Made by a program: the position numbers and the translations under genes. This document shows, piece after piece, positions 17,426-26,804 of a stretch of 64,000 nt of DNA. How positions within the stretch are numbered: position 1 is the first letter of the stretch; the number at the start of each line of letters is the position of its first letter. Location of the stretch: NCBI GenBank assembly GCA_014584395.1, contig JACTMY010000010.1:186001-250000 (forward strand), given 5' to 3'. The notes beneath the pieces are model-generated. The model made no database searches. It was not told the origin of the DNA and saw nothing but the letters and a program-made list of their open reading frames with translations. The DNA comes from Planctomycetota bacterium (GTDB lineage: Bacteria > Planctomycetota > Planctomycetia > Gemmatales > HRBIN36).

Positions 17426-18946
17426 TCAACTCTCGACGTCCGCCTTCAAGCCTTGAGCCATCTTGATCTCTTCCGCGTGATTCACGGTCCAGGAGACCTT
17501 GTGAGTGACCACGTCGGCCAAGCCCGCCGCGGACGGATGGCCGTTGCCGCTCTTCTTCACTCCGCCAAAGGGTAAATGGACTTCCGCTCCAATGCAAGGC
17601 AGATTCACGTATCCCATGCCAAATTCACATTCCTCCCGGATGAGCCTCATGTTCCGATAGCTTTCCGTGATGACGGCCAGGGACAGGCCATAATCGACGT
17701 CGTTGTAGATGCGGATCGCGTCGTGGACATCTTTGAAGGGAATCAAGGCCAAGTGCGGACCAAATACTTCCTCGCGCACAGTGCGTACACCGGGTCGATG
17801 TTCTTGGCGATAAACAAAGGGAGCGAGATAGCAACCCTTGGACCATGGCTCCTGCGCCATGCGGCCGCCTTCAAGCAAGACCTTGGCTCCTTCTTGCTTG
17901 GCCAAGTCGTTGTAGAATTGGATTTTTTCGACGGCTACCTCATTGATGACAGGCCCAGTAAAGCTCTTGGGATCCATCGGATCTCCCACCTGGAGCCGCT
18001 TGGCCGTGGCGACGAACCGCTCGGCATAGGCATCGATTATTTTTTCATGAACCAGAATGCGGCCGGCAGAAACGCAGCGCTGACCGCTGGTTTTAAAGGC
18101 GCTTAATATCCCAGCGTTCACGGCCAGGTCGAGCCGGGCGTCTTCGCAAACAATGACCGCGCTTTTCGAGCCCATCTCGCAAGCAACAATGCGGTCATAA
18201 AACTGCGTCGACAGTTTTTGAATCCGCGCGCCCACGTCGTAACTACCCGTGAAGAGGACGATGTTGACATCGGGATTTTGCACGAGGGCTTCGCCCGTGC
18301 CGCCATCGCCATGGACGAGATTGACCACGCCCGGCGGAAATCCCGCCTCGAGAAAGAGTTCGATCAAACGCTGGCCAATGGTCGGCGTATCTTCCGAGGG
18401 CTTGAAGACGACTGTGTTGCCCTCGAGCAAGGTCGGCCCCAACATCCACAAGGGCACGGCAAAGGGGAAATTCCAGGGTGTGATCACCGCCGCCACGCCC
18501 CAAGGCTTGCGGCGAATGAAGGCATCCTTTTCCGGGATTTCGGAAGCGACGATCTGGCCGACCGGCATGCGGCCCGTGCCGAAGACATACTGCACCATGT
18601 GCAGTCCCTCAATCACTTCGGCGCGGCATTCGTTCCGGACCTTGCCGCATTCGAACGTCATGAGGTTCGCCAGCGATTCCACCTCTCGTTTGATGATCTG
18701 GCACAACTGATCAAACAATTCAGCGCGGTAGATGCGGCTGGTCCGTCGCCAGGCGGGATAGGCTCGACGAGCCGCGGCCACGGCTTTCCCGGCAACTTCC
18801 GGAGAAGCGATCGGAAATTCCCCCAGCACCACGGAGCGGTTCGCCGGGCTTTGGCTGGAAAATCCTGACCTCCCCGTGTCCGAGGGATTGCCTTCAATCA
18901 AATGGCTGCCTTGCAATCGAGGGGGAGGCTGAATGGCCATGCTCAT
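17426..18946 (-). CDS. NAD(P)-dependent aldehyde dehydrogenase
   Basis: A 506-residue member of the aldehyde dehydrogenase superfamily. It shows VITPWNFPFAVPLWMLGPTL and FKPSEDTP (cofactor binding), LFTGSYDVGARI (Rossmann turn), ACEMGSKSAVIV with the general-base Glu in a variant of the usual ELGGK motif, and SGQRCVSAGR with the catalytic Cys. EEVFGPHLALIPF and LPFGGVKKSGNG are near the C-terminus. The substrate is uncertain; semialdehydes are likely from the family resemblance. AGGAG lies 7 bases before the ATG at 18946. Divergent from the dienelactone hydrolase gene; not obviously in an operon. Confidence 0.88.
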   Translation of the reverse strand: MSMAIQPPPRLQGSHLIEGNPSDTGRSGFSSQSPANRSVVLGEFPIASPEVAGKAVAAARRAYPAWRRTSRIYRAELFDQLCQIIKREVESLANLMTFECGKVRNECRAEVIEGLHMVQYVFGTGRMPVGQIVASEIPEKDAFIRRKPWGVAAVITPWNFPFAVPLWMLGPTLLEGNTVVFKPSEDTPTIGQRLIELFLEAGFPPGVVNLVHGDGGTGEALVQNPDVNIVLFTGSYDVGARIQKLSTQFYDRIVACEMGSKSAVIVCEDARLDLAVNAGILSAFKTSGQRCVSAGRILVHEKIIDAYAERFVATAKRLQVGDPMDPKSFTGPVINEVAVEKIQFYNDLAKQEGAKVLLEGGRMAQEPWSKGCYLAPFVYRQEHRPGVRTVREEVFGPHLALIPFKDVHDAIRIYNDVDYGLSLAVITESYRNMRLIREECEFGMGYVNLPCIGAEVHLPFGGVKKSGNGHPSAAGLADVVTHKVSWTVNHAEEIKMAQGLKADVES

Positions 18947-19172
18947 GAACAATTCTCCTGGCTAGCTGTCGCACATGCATTCGGCTCGTAGGCGAATTAT
19001 AAGTCAGCAGGGGAAGGGGAGCAATGCTGGATCAGCCACCGTTTCCATTCAGCCCATGGCCCGTCATTACGAAAAAAATTCGTGGCGTCTCGATGCTCAT
19101 GAGATCACAATGGCGGCAAAGGTCTGTGCTCGGTCCAGCCATCCGATTCAAATTTTTTATGCGAGGAATGTC

Positions 19173-19973
19173 ATGCGTTGGCTAGGTTGTTTGCTCTTGG
19201 GATGGTCGCTCACGGCTTCCACTTCAGCTCAGGATTTCGCCAAAGAGCGTTTGGAAAAATCACCCCGCCACCATGAATGGGTGGAAGTGAAGCGTGGCGC
19301 ACGCACCGTCCATTGCTTCGTCGTCTTTCCCGAAATTAAGGACAAGGCCACGGCCGTCATCGTCATTCACGAAAATCGCGGCTTGACCGATTGGGTTCGT
19401 TCGGTAACCGATCAATTGGCCGAGGCGGGTTTTCTTGCCATTGCGCCTGATCTATTGTCGGGCATGGCGCCTGAAGGCGGTAAGACCAGCGATTTTCGCA
19501 GCGGTGATGAAGCCGGGCGAGCGATTTACAGCTTGAAACCCGATCAGATTACATCGGACTTGAAGGCGGTCGGGGATTATGTGCTGCAAATCCCCGCTTG
19601 CAATGGCAAGCTTACCGTGGCGGGCTTTTGCTGGGGAGGCGGGCAATGCTTCCGCTTTGCAACGCAGCGCGCGGATTTGAAAGCAGCCTTTGTGTTTTAT
19701 GGCAGTTATCAACACACTCCCGAAGAACTCGCAAACCTCCAATGCCCTGTGTATGGGTTTTACGGCGGCAACGATGCCAGAATCAACGCCACGATCCCCA
19801 AATCCATTGAGATGATGAAAGCGGCAGGCAAACTTTACGACCCGATCACCTATGAAGGAGCTGGCCATGGTTTCATGCGCGCCGGGGAAGACCCGAACGG
19901 CTCCCCCGCCAATCGCAAGGCGCGCGCGGAAGCCTGGGCTCGATGGACAAAGCTTTTGCAGGGTTTGCCATAA
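19173..19973 (+). CDS. Secreted dienelactone hydrolase-family protein
   Basis: A 266-residue alpha/beta hydrolase with a signal peptide (MRWLGCLLLGWSLTASTSAQ). The dienelactone hydrolase catalytic set is intact: Cys153 in GFCWGGG, Asp201 in GGNDARI and His232 in GAGHGF; VIHENRGLTDW is also typical. These enzymes hydrolyse lactones or related esters; here the protein is predicted to be exported, so a periplasmic substrate is expected. The track ORF starts 66 codons earlier, but GAGGA lies just before the ATG at 19173 and that start makes the signal peptide N-terminal. Confidence 0.88.
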   Translation: MRWLGCLLLGWSLTASTSAQDFAKERLEKSPRHHEWVEVKRGARTVHCFVVFPEIKDKATAVIVIHENRGLTDWVRSVTDQLAEAGFLAIAPDLLSGMAPEGGKTSDFRSGDEAGRAIYSLKPDQITSDLKAVGDYVLQIPACNGKLTVAGFCWGGGQCFRFATQRADLKAAFVFYGSYQHTPEELANLQCPVYGFYGGNDARINATIPKSIEMMKAAGKLYDPITYEGAGHGFMRAGEDPNGSPANRKARAEAWARWTKLLQGLP

Positions 19974-19983
19974 GGGCTTTAGG

Positions 19984-20811
19984 TCAGGCGGCCAAGTCCA
20001 AGTCGACAAAGCGTGCTGGCCCTTGAACGCCGCTGATGCCGCGCTGCGAACTCCGGACGAATTGTATGTATTCTTGAACCACGTCGAAATGGCCCAGTTC
20101 CGCTTCGACGCGAGCCAAGGCATTGGGCAGATTTAAGCGCTGCAGATACATGATGTGATAGAGCTTGCGGATCGCGTTGATTTCCTCGGTCTTGAGGCCG
20201 GCGCGGCGCATGCCCACGACGTTCACGCCGACGACGTGGTTGATGTTTTGCTGCATGATGAAAGGTGGAATATCCTTCGTGGCGCCCGAAAGGCCCGACA
20301 AAAAAGCTAATCGCCCCATGCGGCAGAACTGATGCATGGCCGCATTGCCAGAAAGAAAAGCGTTGTTGGCGACTTCGCAGTGACCGCCCAACAGAGCATT
20401 GTTGGCCAACAGGCAGCGATCGCCGACGATGCAATCGTGCGCGACGTGGCTGCCCGCCATGAAAAAGTTGTGGCTGCCAATGCGCGTCACCCACCTGGCC
20501 GTGGTGGCGCGATGAACGGTGACATTCTCCCTGAAAATATTGCCGTCGCCGATCTCCACCCGGGTCGCTTCGTCCTTGTATTGCAAATGTTGCGGTTTGC
20601 CGCCGAGGATGGCGTTGGGGTATACCTCATTCCGACAACCCATCGTTAATGGACCGATCAAGTGAGCGCGGGCTTGGATGATTGATCCCTGACCGACTTT
20701 GACCTGTCCTTCGATGATGGCAAATGCCCCAACCTGAACATCATCGGCCAATTCCGCTTCGGGTGAGATGATGGCCGTGGGATGAATCCGGCCCGGTTCC
20801 ATCAGAGCCAT
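19984..20811 (-). CDS. lpxA: UDP-N-acetylglucosamine acyltransferase
   Basis: LpxA performs the first step of lipid A synthesis, moving a hydroxyacyl chain from ACP to UDP-GlcNAc. The 275-residue protein has the left-handed beta-helix hexapeptide pattern (IHPTAIISPEAELADDVQVG and so on), the LpxA-specific GGKPQHLQYK and FRENVTVHR, the catalytic region SHVAHDC (His125 by this start), and the C-terminal helical part with GLKTEEINAIRKLYHIMY. AGGGG lies 7 bases before the ATG at 20811; two upstream in-frame ATGs are possible. The usual neighbours lpxD, fabZ and lpxB are absent, so the pathway genes must be scattered. Confidence 0.93.
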   Translation of the reverse strand: MALMEPGRIHPTAIISPEAELADDVQVGAFAIIEGQVKVGQGSIIQARAHLIGPLTMGCRNEVYPNAILGGKPQHLQYKDEATRVEIGDGNIFRENVTVHRATTARWVTRIGSHNFFMAGSHVAHDCIVGDRCLLANNALLGGHCEVANNAFLSGNAAMHQFCRMGRLAFLSGLSGATKDIPPFIMQQNINHVVGVNVVGMRRAGLKTEEINAIRKLYHIMYLQRLNLPNALARVEAELGHFDVVQEYIQFVRSSQRGISGVQGPARFVDLDLAA

Positions 20812-21186
20812 GAGTGGTCCCCTATCTTCCATGACCTGCCCCATTTGAATCGAGCATTCCCCCTCGAGGGCAGTCGAGCAAGGAGTGGTATAAACCAGGT
20901 CGTCATTTCAAGCTAGATCAATTTACCCTTCCCGTTGGCGGGGGCGTTTTTCCTTCGGACGGTGTGACAACACGATCAAATCGATAAGCTATGTCCCCTA
21001 AAACCCCGCACTGGCCCGGCTCGTTGCGCCAGGACCTGCCCTTGACAGACCAAGTGGTCGATTCTATCGTCCGCCGCTCGTACCGACGGACCCCATTTTG
21101 CAGGATCTCTTGCCACCGCAACTGAATCGAGAGATCAAGGAAGAACCCCGGGGATGCGCCGGCCGAACAGGGTGGGAGTGGAAATC
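20812..21186. other. Non-coding gap of about 375 bases between divergent genes
   Basis: The gap separates lpxA from the FlgI/HEAT lipoprotein gene. It contains the promoter candidate listed at 21042-21070. The short minus ORF at 20918-21121 has no family resemblance or ribosome binding site. Nothing else definite is seen. Confidence 0.45.
21042..21070 (+). promoter_or_regulatory. Sigma-70-type promoter with palindromic spacer
   Basis: TTGACA and TATCGT are separated by exactly 17 bases, about 115 bases ahead of the FlgI/HEAT lipoprotein start. The spacer begins with GACCAAGTGGTC, an inverted repeat (GACCA/TGGTC) that could be a regulator site. This is pattern matching only. Confidence 0.45.
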
Positions 21187-22923
21187 ATGCAAGGCGAACG
21201 TGGACTCGGTCTCTTTTTGCTATTGATCATGATGGGCTGCCAGCCTTGGGGATGGACATCCCGCAGTGAAAAGGCGGCGGTTCAGCCTCCGCCCTTCCCT
21301 GAATTGAAAACGGTCGGCACTTACACTTCCTTTTTCGGCATCGAGCCGATCCGCGTGCATGGCTTGGGCATCGTCCATAACCTGCCCGGCACGGGAAGCA
21401 ATCCCCCCCCTGGCCCCGCGCGCCAACAGGCCATCCACCGACTCAAGCAGATGGGCGTCAGCGCACCTGACGAAGCCCTTGCTTCCCAGGAAATAGCGCT
21501 GGTTCAGGTATCGGCTTCGATCCAACCCGGAGCATACCGCGACGATCGAATCGACGTTGAACTGGAGGCCATGGGCGACGACAAAAACGTGGACCTCCGG
21601 GGAGGAACCTTATTGACCAGCGATCTGTTCGAATATGCTGACGCCAACCAAATTATGGGCAAGTCCAATCAAGGACAACGCATGCTGGCCCATAAAAAAC
21701 TCGTCAAGGCCGAAGGCGTCATCATGCCGGATATGAGCGACAAAGCGTCTGACCCCAAGCGCCGCGGGGTGGTCTGGAGCGGCGGCCGGGTGCTCGAAAA
21801 CATCCCCTTTGACCTGATCATGAATAAAGAGCATCAAGAAACGCGTTTGGCCATGCTCATCGCTACGACGATCAACCGGCGTTTTCACGGCAAGGTTCAA
21901 GATCACGCCATGCGCGGCATGGCCGATGCACAGACGAAAATGGTCATCCGGCTGCGCGTCCCCGAGAATTATCGCCTCAACTGGGGCCGCTACCTGCTCG
22001 TCATTCGCCAGGTTCCCATCGTCGAATCGCCCCAGGTGCTGCGCGAACTTCGCCGCAAGTATGCGGAAGATCTGCTCAATCCTGATTTCAGCGTCGTGGC
22101 GGCCCTGCAACTGGAAGCTTTGGGACAAGAATGCGCCGGCGAACTTAAGCGAGCCTTGAAACATCATCATCCCAAGGTGCGTTTCTGCGCGGCCGAAGCC
22201 CTGGCGTATCTTGGCGACCCGAGCAGCGCCGAAACCTTGGCCGAAACCGCCAAGGCGTTTCCGGATTATCGTGCTTACGCCCTGACGGCGCTGGCCTCCA
22301 TGGATGAAGCCATTGCCCAGATCAAGCTTCGCGAGTTGATGACCGAAAACGAGCCAGAGTTGCGTTACGGCGCCTTTCGGGCGTTGCAAGTCATGAACGC
22401 GCGCGATCGCACGATCCCTTGCGAAGTGATCAACCAGCGGTTCAATCTGTACCGCGTCTACAATGACAGTCCGCCGATGGTGCACCTGTGCACGCGGTCT
22501 TACCCCGACATCGTCGTGTTTGGCAGTGATCCGCAATTGCAGCCGCCCTTTAGCCTGACGGCTGGACCCGACTTCGTTCTCACGGCCCGCGAAGGGGAAG
22601 ATAAGTGTTTCATTAGCCGCATCAGTCTGCAAGGGGCCCATTCTCAGGACGTCGCCTCGCTCAAATTAACGGAGATCATTCGGAAAATGGGAGCCATGGG
22701 CGCGCATTACGGCGACGTCGTGGAACTGCTGCAGCAGGCGAACCGACTGCAAAACTTGAGCTGCCCGGTGGCCATCGATGCCCTTCCGAAAGCCCCCTCA
22801 TTGGAGACCTTGGCCCAGCAGGACCCCATGAATCCCGGAGCCGCGCCGACCACGCCCGCCAATAAATCCCTGTTCGAGGGATGGAGCTTTACACCGAGTC
22901 TTTTCGCCAACAAACGCGAGTGA
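21187..22923 (+). CDS. Lipoprotein with FlgI-like fold interrupted by HEAT repeats
   Basis: A 578-residue predicted lipoprotein: signal GLGLFLLLIMMGC with the lipidated Cys at 18. Residues about 45-290 resemble flagellar P-ring protein FlgI: VHGLGIVHNLPGTGSN, then LVQVSASIQPGAYRDDRIDV and LRGGTLLTSDL, then IRLRVPENYRLNW. About 300-410 are HEAT-like repeats (FCAAEALAYLGDPSSAETLAE, LRYGAFRALQVMNARD). The end, IIRKMGAMGAHYGDVVELLQQA, again resembles the FlgI C-terminus ([20 protein letters not shown]). So a P-ring-like fold seems to hold an inserted repeat domain. No flagellar genes are near; function unknown. GGGAG lies before the ATG at 21187. A good promoter lies upstream. Confidence 0.75.
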   Translation: MQGERGLGLFLLLIMMGCQPWGWTSRSEKAAVQPPPFPELKTVGTYTSFFGIEPIRVHGLGIVHNLPGTGSNPPPGPARQQAIHRLKQMGVSAPDEALASQEIALVQVSASIQPGAYRDDRIDVELEAMGDDKNVDLRGGTLLTSDLFEYADANQIMGKSNQGQRMLAHKKLVKAEGVIMPDMSDKASDPKRRGVVWSGGRVLENIPFDLIMNKEHQETRLAMLIATTINRRFHGKVQDHAMRGMADAQTKMVIRLRVPENYRLNWGRYLLVIRQVPIVESPQVLRELRRKYAEDLLNPDFSVVAALQLEALGQECAGELKRALKHHHPKVRFCAAEALAYLGDPSSAETLAETAKAFPDYRAYALTALASMDEAIAQIKLRELMTENEPELRYGAFRALQVMNARDRTIPCEVINQRFNLYRVYNDSPPMVHLCTRSYPDIVVFGSDPQLQPPFSLTAGPDFVLTAREGEDKCFISRISLQGAHSQDVASLKLTEIIRKMGAMGAHYGDVVELLQQANRLQNLSCPVAIDALPKAPSLETLAQQDPMNPGAAPTTPANKSLFEGWSFTPSLFANKRE

Positions 22924-23026
22924 CGCGACCGTTATGCAACGAAGCTTCGGTCGCCGCCATCGAAGCCTGGCCTCGTTGAACCGGACGCGTTCGCAGGGAG
23001 TTTGATAGGAATCTGGACCAGCCACC

Positions 23027-26000
23027 ATGCTCAAGCGACTGGAACTCCTGGGTTTCAAAAGTTTCGCGGATAAGACCGAGTTCACTTTCGGTTCCGGCAT
23101 CACGGCCATCGTCGGCCCCAATGGCAGCGGCAAAAGCAACGTCGTCGACGCCATTCGCTGGATCATGGGTGAACAAAGCGCCAAAAGTCTGCGCGGCGGT
23201 GAAATGACGGACGTCATTTTCAATGGATCGAGCACCCGTAAAAGCCTGGGACTGGCTGAAGTGACGCTCGTGTTGGACAACCGCCAGCGGCGACTCGCTT
23301 TCGAAAGCGATGAAGTACAGATCACTCGGAGGGTGTACCGCGATGGGCAAGGCGAGTATCTGATTAATAAGCAGCCCTCGCGCCTTAGGGATATCAAGGA
23401 CCTGTTTCTGGGCAGCGGCGCCGGTGCGGACGCCTATTGCATCATCGCTCAGGGCAAGGTCGACGCCCTGCTTCAGGCCTCCAACCACGAACGCCGCCAG
23501 GTCTTTGAGGAAGCCGCCGGAATCAGCCGCTTTCGAGCCAGAAAAATCGAATCGCAGCGCAAACTCGAACAAGTCGAACTGAATCTGCAGCGCGTGCGCG
23601 ACATCATGGAGGAACTGCGCCGTCAACTGCACGGGGTGCAGCTCCAAGCTTCCAAGGCGCGCAAGTACCAAGAATATCAAGGTTTGCTCCGCGATAAGCT
23701 GACCACGGTCAGTCTGCATGAATTCCATCGCTGGCACGTAGAGAAAAGCCAGGTCGAAGCCTCTTTGCAAGAACTGCGCGAGCAATTGGCCCAGCAACAG
23801 GAGCAAGCCGAGCGGCTGGAAGCCGCGCACCGCGAATTGGAACAACAATGGTCCGAAGCCGAGGAGCAGATTCGCCGTGCGGAAGCAGACTTGGCGTCCC
23901 TGCGCGAACGGCAAGCCGTGCTCGAAAATACACTGCGCCACGAACAAGCCCTGGTCGAACAGAAGCAGCAAGAAAGGCAGCGCGCCCAGGAGCGCCGCGA
24001 TGCCTTGGAATCGCTGCTTCAGGACCTGCGGCAACGCGTCCAAGCTTGCCAGGCGGAATGGGTGGAAGTGGAAACGCGCCGCTCAGCCTGCGAGCAAGCG
24101 GTGACCCTTCTGCAAGGCCAGCATGATGATCTGGCCCAGCGGCTCAAGCTGCTTCGCCGCCGGCATCAAGAGGACCAGGCCAAACTGCTCGAGGTCATGC
24201 GCGAGGCAGCTCGCTCACATAACGAATGGGTGAGCTTGAAGGCGCACGGTCAAAACCTGGAACAACATCGCCAGCGTTTGCATCAGAGGTTCGACCAAGC
24301 CAATCTCCACCTTAGCCAAATGGATCAGGAAGTTCGGGTCCTGGAGGACGCTGAGCGGGACACCCTGCGGCAGTGGGACCAGGCGCGCGCGCACCAAACA
24401 GCCATGGATCAGCAAGCGGAAGCCTTGCGGCAGCAGATCGACCAACTCCGCGAGGAACTCATGCAAGGTAAAGCCTTGCGCCATGGCCTGCTCAGCCAAG
24501 CACAGCTCTTGGAGGCCTTAGCACGCAACCACGAGGGATTGAATCCCCTGGCCGTGCACATTCTCGAACGGGCTGAGCAGTCGCCCGCTTTCCCTTGGAA
24601 TCAGGTCTACGGCGTCCTGGCGGATTGGCTGGAAGTGGTCCCTGAATACGCCAGTCTGATCGATCTGCTCTTGGCGGAAAAAACGCAGAGCATCCTGATC
24701 AAAGATCAGGCCACCTTGGAAGCCATCCTGCAAGCGTTGTCAGAGGATCTGACGGGCCGGGCTGATTTCATATTGCTCGACCACCTCGCGCCCCAACCTC
24801 CCTCGGCCAACGGAGAATGGACCCTTTCCTCGGCATCCACTTCATTGCCAGGCCTTCACTCCGCGGTCAGCGAGGCCACTCCTGGCTTGCAACCTGAGGA
24901 CGTGCCCGGGTGGATCGGCCCAATGGACCGATTGGTCGTTTGCCCGCGCCCTGATGCCGCGGGATTGGTGGAGTCGCTACTGAGCCGAACCTATCTGGTT
25001 CAGGATTTGGAAACGGCCCTGCTTATGTCGCATCAGATTCCCGAGGCACGGTGGGTCACCCCCTTGGGCGAATGCTGCGAAAAGGGCAGCCACGTCTGTC
25101 TAGGGCAAGCCAAAAGCTCCACGGGCATGTTGTCGCGAAAAAGCCAGTACCGCGACTTGCAGGAGCAAATGCAGCATCTGGACGAACGGCTGCAGCAGCA
25201 AGAACAGCATTTGAATCAACTTCAAGAACAAGCCAGCCGGCAAGCCGATCAGTGCACGCACAGCCAACAAAACGTCCAAGTCCTGGAAGAGCAGCTCGCC
25301 GACCTGCGCTCTCGGCTCGCCCAGCACCGCGAACGCAGCTCCGTGATGTCTCAGGAAGTGCATTGGGGTCGCAAGGAATTGCAGCAGCTCGAAGAGGAAT
25401 GGAATCAGGTCCAAAACCAATTGGAACAAGCCTTGGCCAAGGCGCAGTCGGCGGACGCCAGGGTCCAGGAACTGCAGCGGAGCCTGGAACAGGGCACCGA
25501 AGCCTCCGTGCAATACGAGCAACAGCTCCATCAACTCTATCAACAACTCACGCAAGCCAAAGTCGATGCCGCCACGGTGGATGAAAAGCGCGCCGCCGCC
25601 GCTGCTTTGCTCCAACAAGCCACCCAGCAAGAGCAGAATCTTCGCGAGGAATGGGATCGTTTGCTCCAGCAACAGCAAGCACATTCGGAACAGATCGTTC
25701 GCGGTCAACAAGCCTTGGCCGATGGGGCCGCCCAGCGTGAAAGCTTGCAGTCCCAATACGAGGCCGCTCAGGCCAGATTATTGGAATGGCAATCTCGCGG
25801 CGCGAAGTGGCGCGAGGACAGGCAGCGTCTGCTCGAAGCGTCCCAGCAATTTCGAAGCCGCTGGCAAGAACAACTCGATCAAAAACATCAACTCGAGCTG
25901 CGCTGCAATGACGCGGCCTTGAAGCAGGATCATCTTTGTTCCCGCATGCAAGAAGAATTGGAATGGGACCTGAGAGCGGCCCATGCGAATTATACGCCCC

Positions 26001-26704
26001 CAGAGGCGCCCTTGGACCTTGCCAGCATGCACGCGGACATGGCCGACCTCAAAAAGAAAATCCATCGCTTGGGCAGCATCAACCTCGACGCTTTACAGGA
26101 ACTGCATGAATTGGAAGCGCGTGCGGCCCATTTGCAAACGCAGCACGACGACTTGGTCCAGGCCAAGACCGCCTTGGATGAAATCTTAGAGAAGATCAAC
26201 GGCGACAGCCGGCGCTTGTTCATCAGCACGTTCGATGCGGTTCGGCAGCATTTTCAGGACCTCTTTCGCAAGCTGTTCGGCGGCGGCTTGGCGGATATCG
26301 TCCTCGAGAATCCCGAGGACGTGCTCGAATCCGGCATCGAGATCATCGCCCGCCCTCCAGGGAAAGAGGCGCGTCATTTGTCCCTTTTGAGCGGCGGCGA
26401 AAAAGCCCTGACCGCGGTGGCGCTCTTGCTCGCCATTTTTCGCAATAAACCTAGCCCTTTCTGCATCATGGATGAAGTGGACGCGGCTTTGGACGAAGCC
26501 AACGTGGGGCGGTTCGCCGCTGTGCTGCGCGAATTCCTCGATCTCTCGCAGTTCATCATCATCAGCCATTCCAAGAAGACCATGGCCGCCGCGGACGTGC
26601 TCTACGGCGTGACCATGCAAGAAGCGGGCGTGTCCAAGCGCATGGCCGTCCGCTTGGAAGAGGCAGCCACGCAGGCGGAACCTTCACCGGCCCTTGCCGC
26701 GTGA
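23027..26704 (+). CDS. smc: Chromosome segregation protein SMC
   Basis: SMC is the core ATPase of bacterial condensin. The 1225-residue protein has the N-terminal head MLKRLELLGFKSFADKTEF with Walker A GPNGSGKS (30-37), a long coiled coil rich in Gln, Glu, Leu and Arg, a hinge at about 520-690, a second coiled coil, and the C-terminal head with signature LSLLSGGEKALTAVALLLA and Walker B FCIMDEVDAALDEAN. The hinge includes a low-similarity stretch (LAPQPPSANGEWTLSSAST) that may be an insertion. Length is near the family norm (about 1150-1200). It starts about 100 bases after the FlgI/HEAT gene; ScpA and ScpB are not in the window. Confidence 0.96.
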   Translation: MLKRLELLGFKSFADKTEFTFGSGITAIVGPNGSGKSNVVDAIRWIMGEQSAKSLRGGEMTDVIFNGSSTRKSLGLAEVTLVLDNRQRRLAFESDEVQITRRVYRDGQGEYLINKQPSRLRDIKDLFLGSGAGADAYCIIAQGKVDALLQASNHERRQVFEEAAGISRFRARKIESQRKLEQVELNLQRVRDIMEELRRQLHGVQLQASKARKYQEYQGLLRDKLTTVSLHEFHRWHVEKSQVEASLQELREQLAQQQEQAERLEAAHRELEQQWSEAEEQIRRAEADLASLRERQAVLENTLRHEQALVEQKQQERQRAQERRDALESLLQDLRQRVQACQAEWVEVETRRSACEQAVTLLQGQHDDLAQRLKLLRRRHQEDQAKLLEVMREAARSHNEWVSLKAHGQNLEQHRQRLHQRFDQANLHLSQMDQEVRVLEDAERDTLRQWDQARAHQTAMDQQAEALRQQIDQLREELMQGKALRHGLLSQAQLLEALARNHEGLNPLAVHILERAEQSPAFPWNQVYGVLADWLEVVPEYASLIDLLLAEKTQSILIKDQATLEAILQALSEDLTGRADFILLDHLAPQPPSANGEWTLSSASTSLPGLHSAVSEATPGLQPEDVPGWIGPMDRLVVCPRPDAAGLVESLLSRTYLVQDLETALLMSHQIPEARWVTPLGECCEKGSHVCLGQAKSSTGMLSRKSQYRDLQEQMQHLDERLQQQEQHLNQLQEQASRQADQCTHSQQNVQVLEEQLADLRSRLAQHRERSSVMSQEVHWGRKELQQLEEEWNQVQNQLEQALAKAQSADARVQELQRSLEQGTEASVQYEQQLHQLYQQLTQAKVDAATVDEKRAAAAALLQQATQQEQNLREEWDRLLQQQQAHSEQIVRGQQALADGAAQRESLQSQYEAAQARLLEWQSRGAKWREDRQRLLEASQQFRSRWQEQLDQKHQLELRCNDAALKQDHLCSRMQEELEWDLRAAHANYTPPEAPLDLASMHADMADLKKKIHRLGSINLDALQELHELEARAAHLQTQHDDLVQAKTALDEILEKINGDSRRLFISTFDAVRQHFQDLFRKLFGGGLADIVLENPEDVLESGIEIIARPPGKEARHLSLLSGGEKALTAVALLLAIFRNKPSPFCIMDEVDAALDEANVGRFAAVLREFLDLSQFIIISHSKKTMAAADVLYGVTMQEAGVSKRMAVRLEEAATQAEPSPALAA

Positions 26705-26804
26705 CGACCCGGGGCGAATTCTCCATCCCCCGCCCTTGATCCTTGCCCTTCATGTGACTTTCGTTTAAGAAAAACATCGACCGTCAAATACAAGGGGGAG
26801 CACG

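Noticed and set aside
21610-22641. 343-residue minus-strand ORF
   Set aside because: Antisense to the FlgI/HEAT lipoprotein gene; no family resemblance.
22889-24043. 384-residue minus-strand ORF
   Set aside because: Antisense to the start of smc; low-complexity Leu/Phe/Gln-rich translation with no family resemblance.
23700-26000. CAG/GAA-rich stretch that looks repetitive
   Set aside because: It encodes the SMC coiled coils, rich in Gln and Glu; no regular repeat unit is present.
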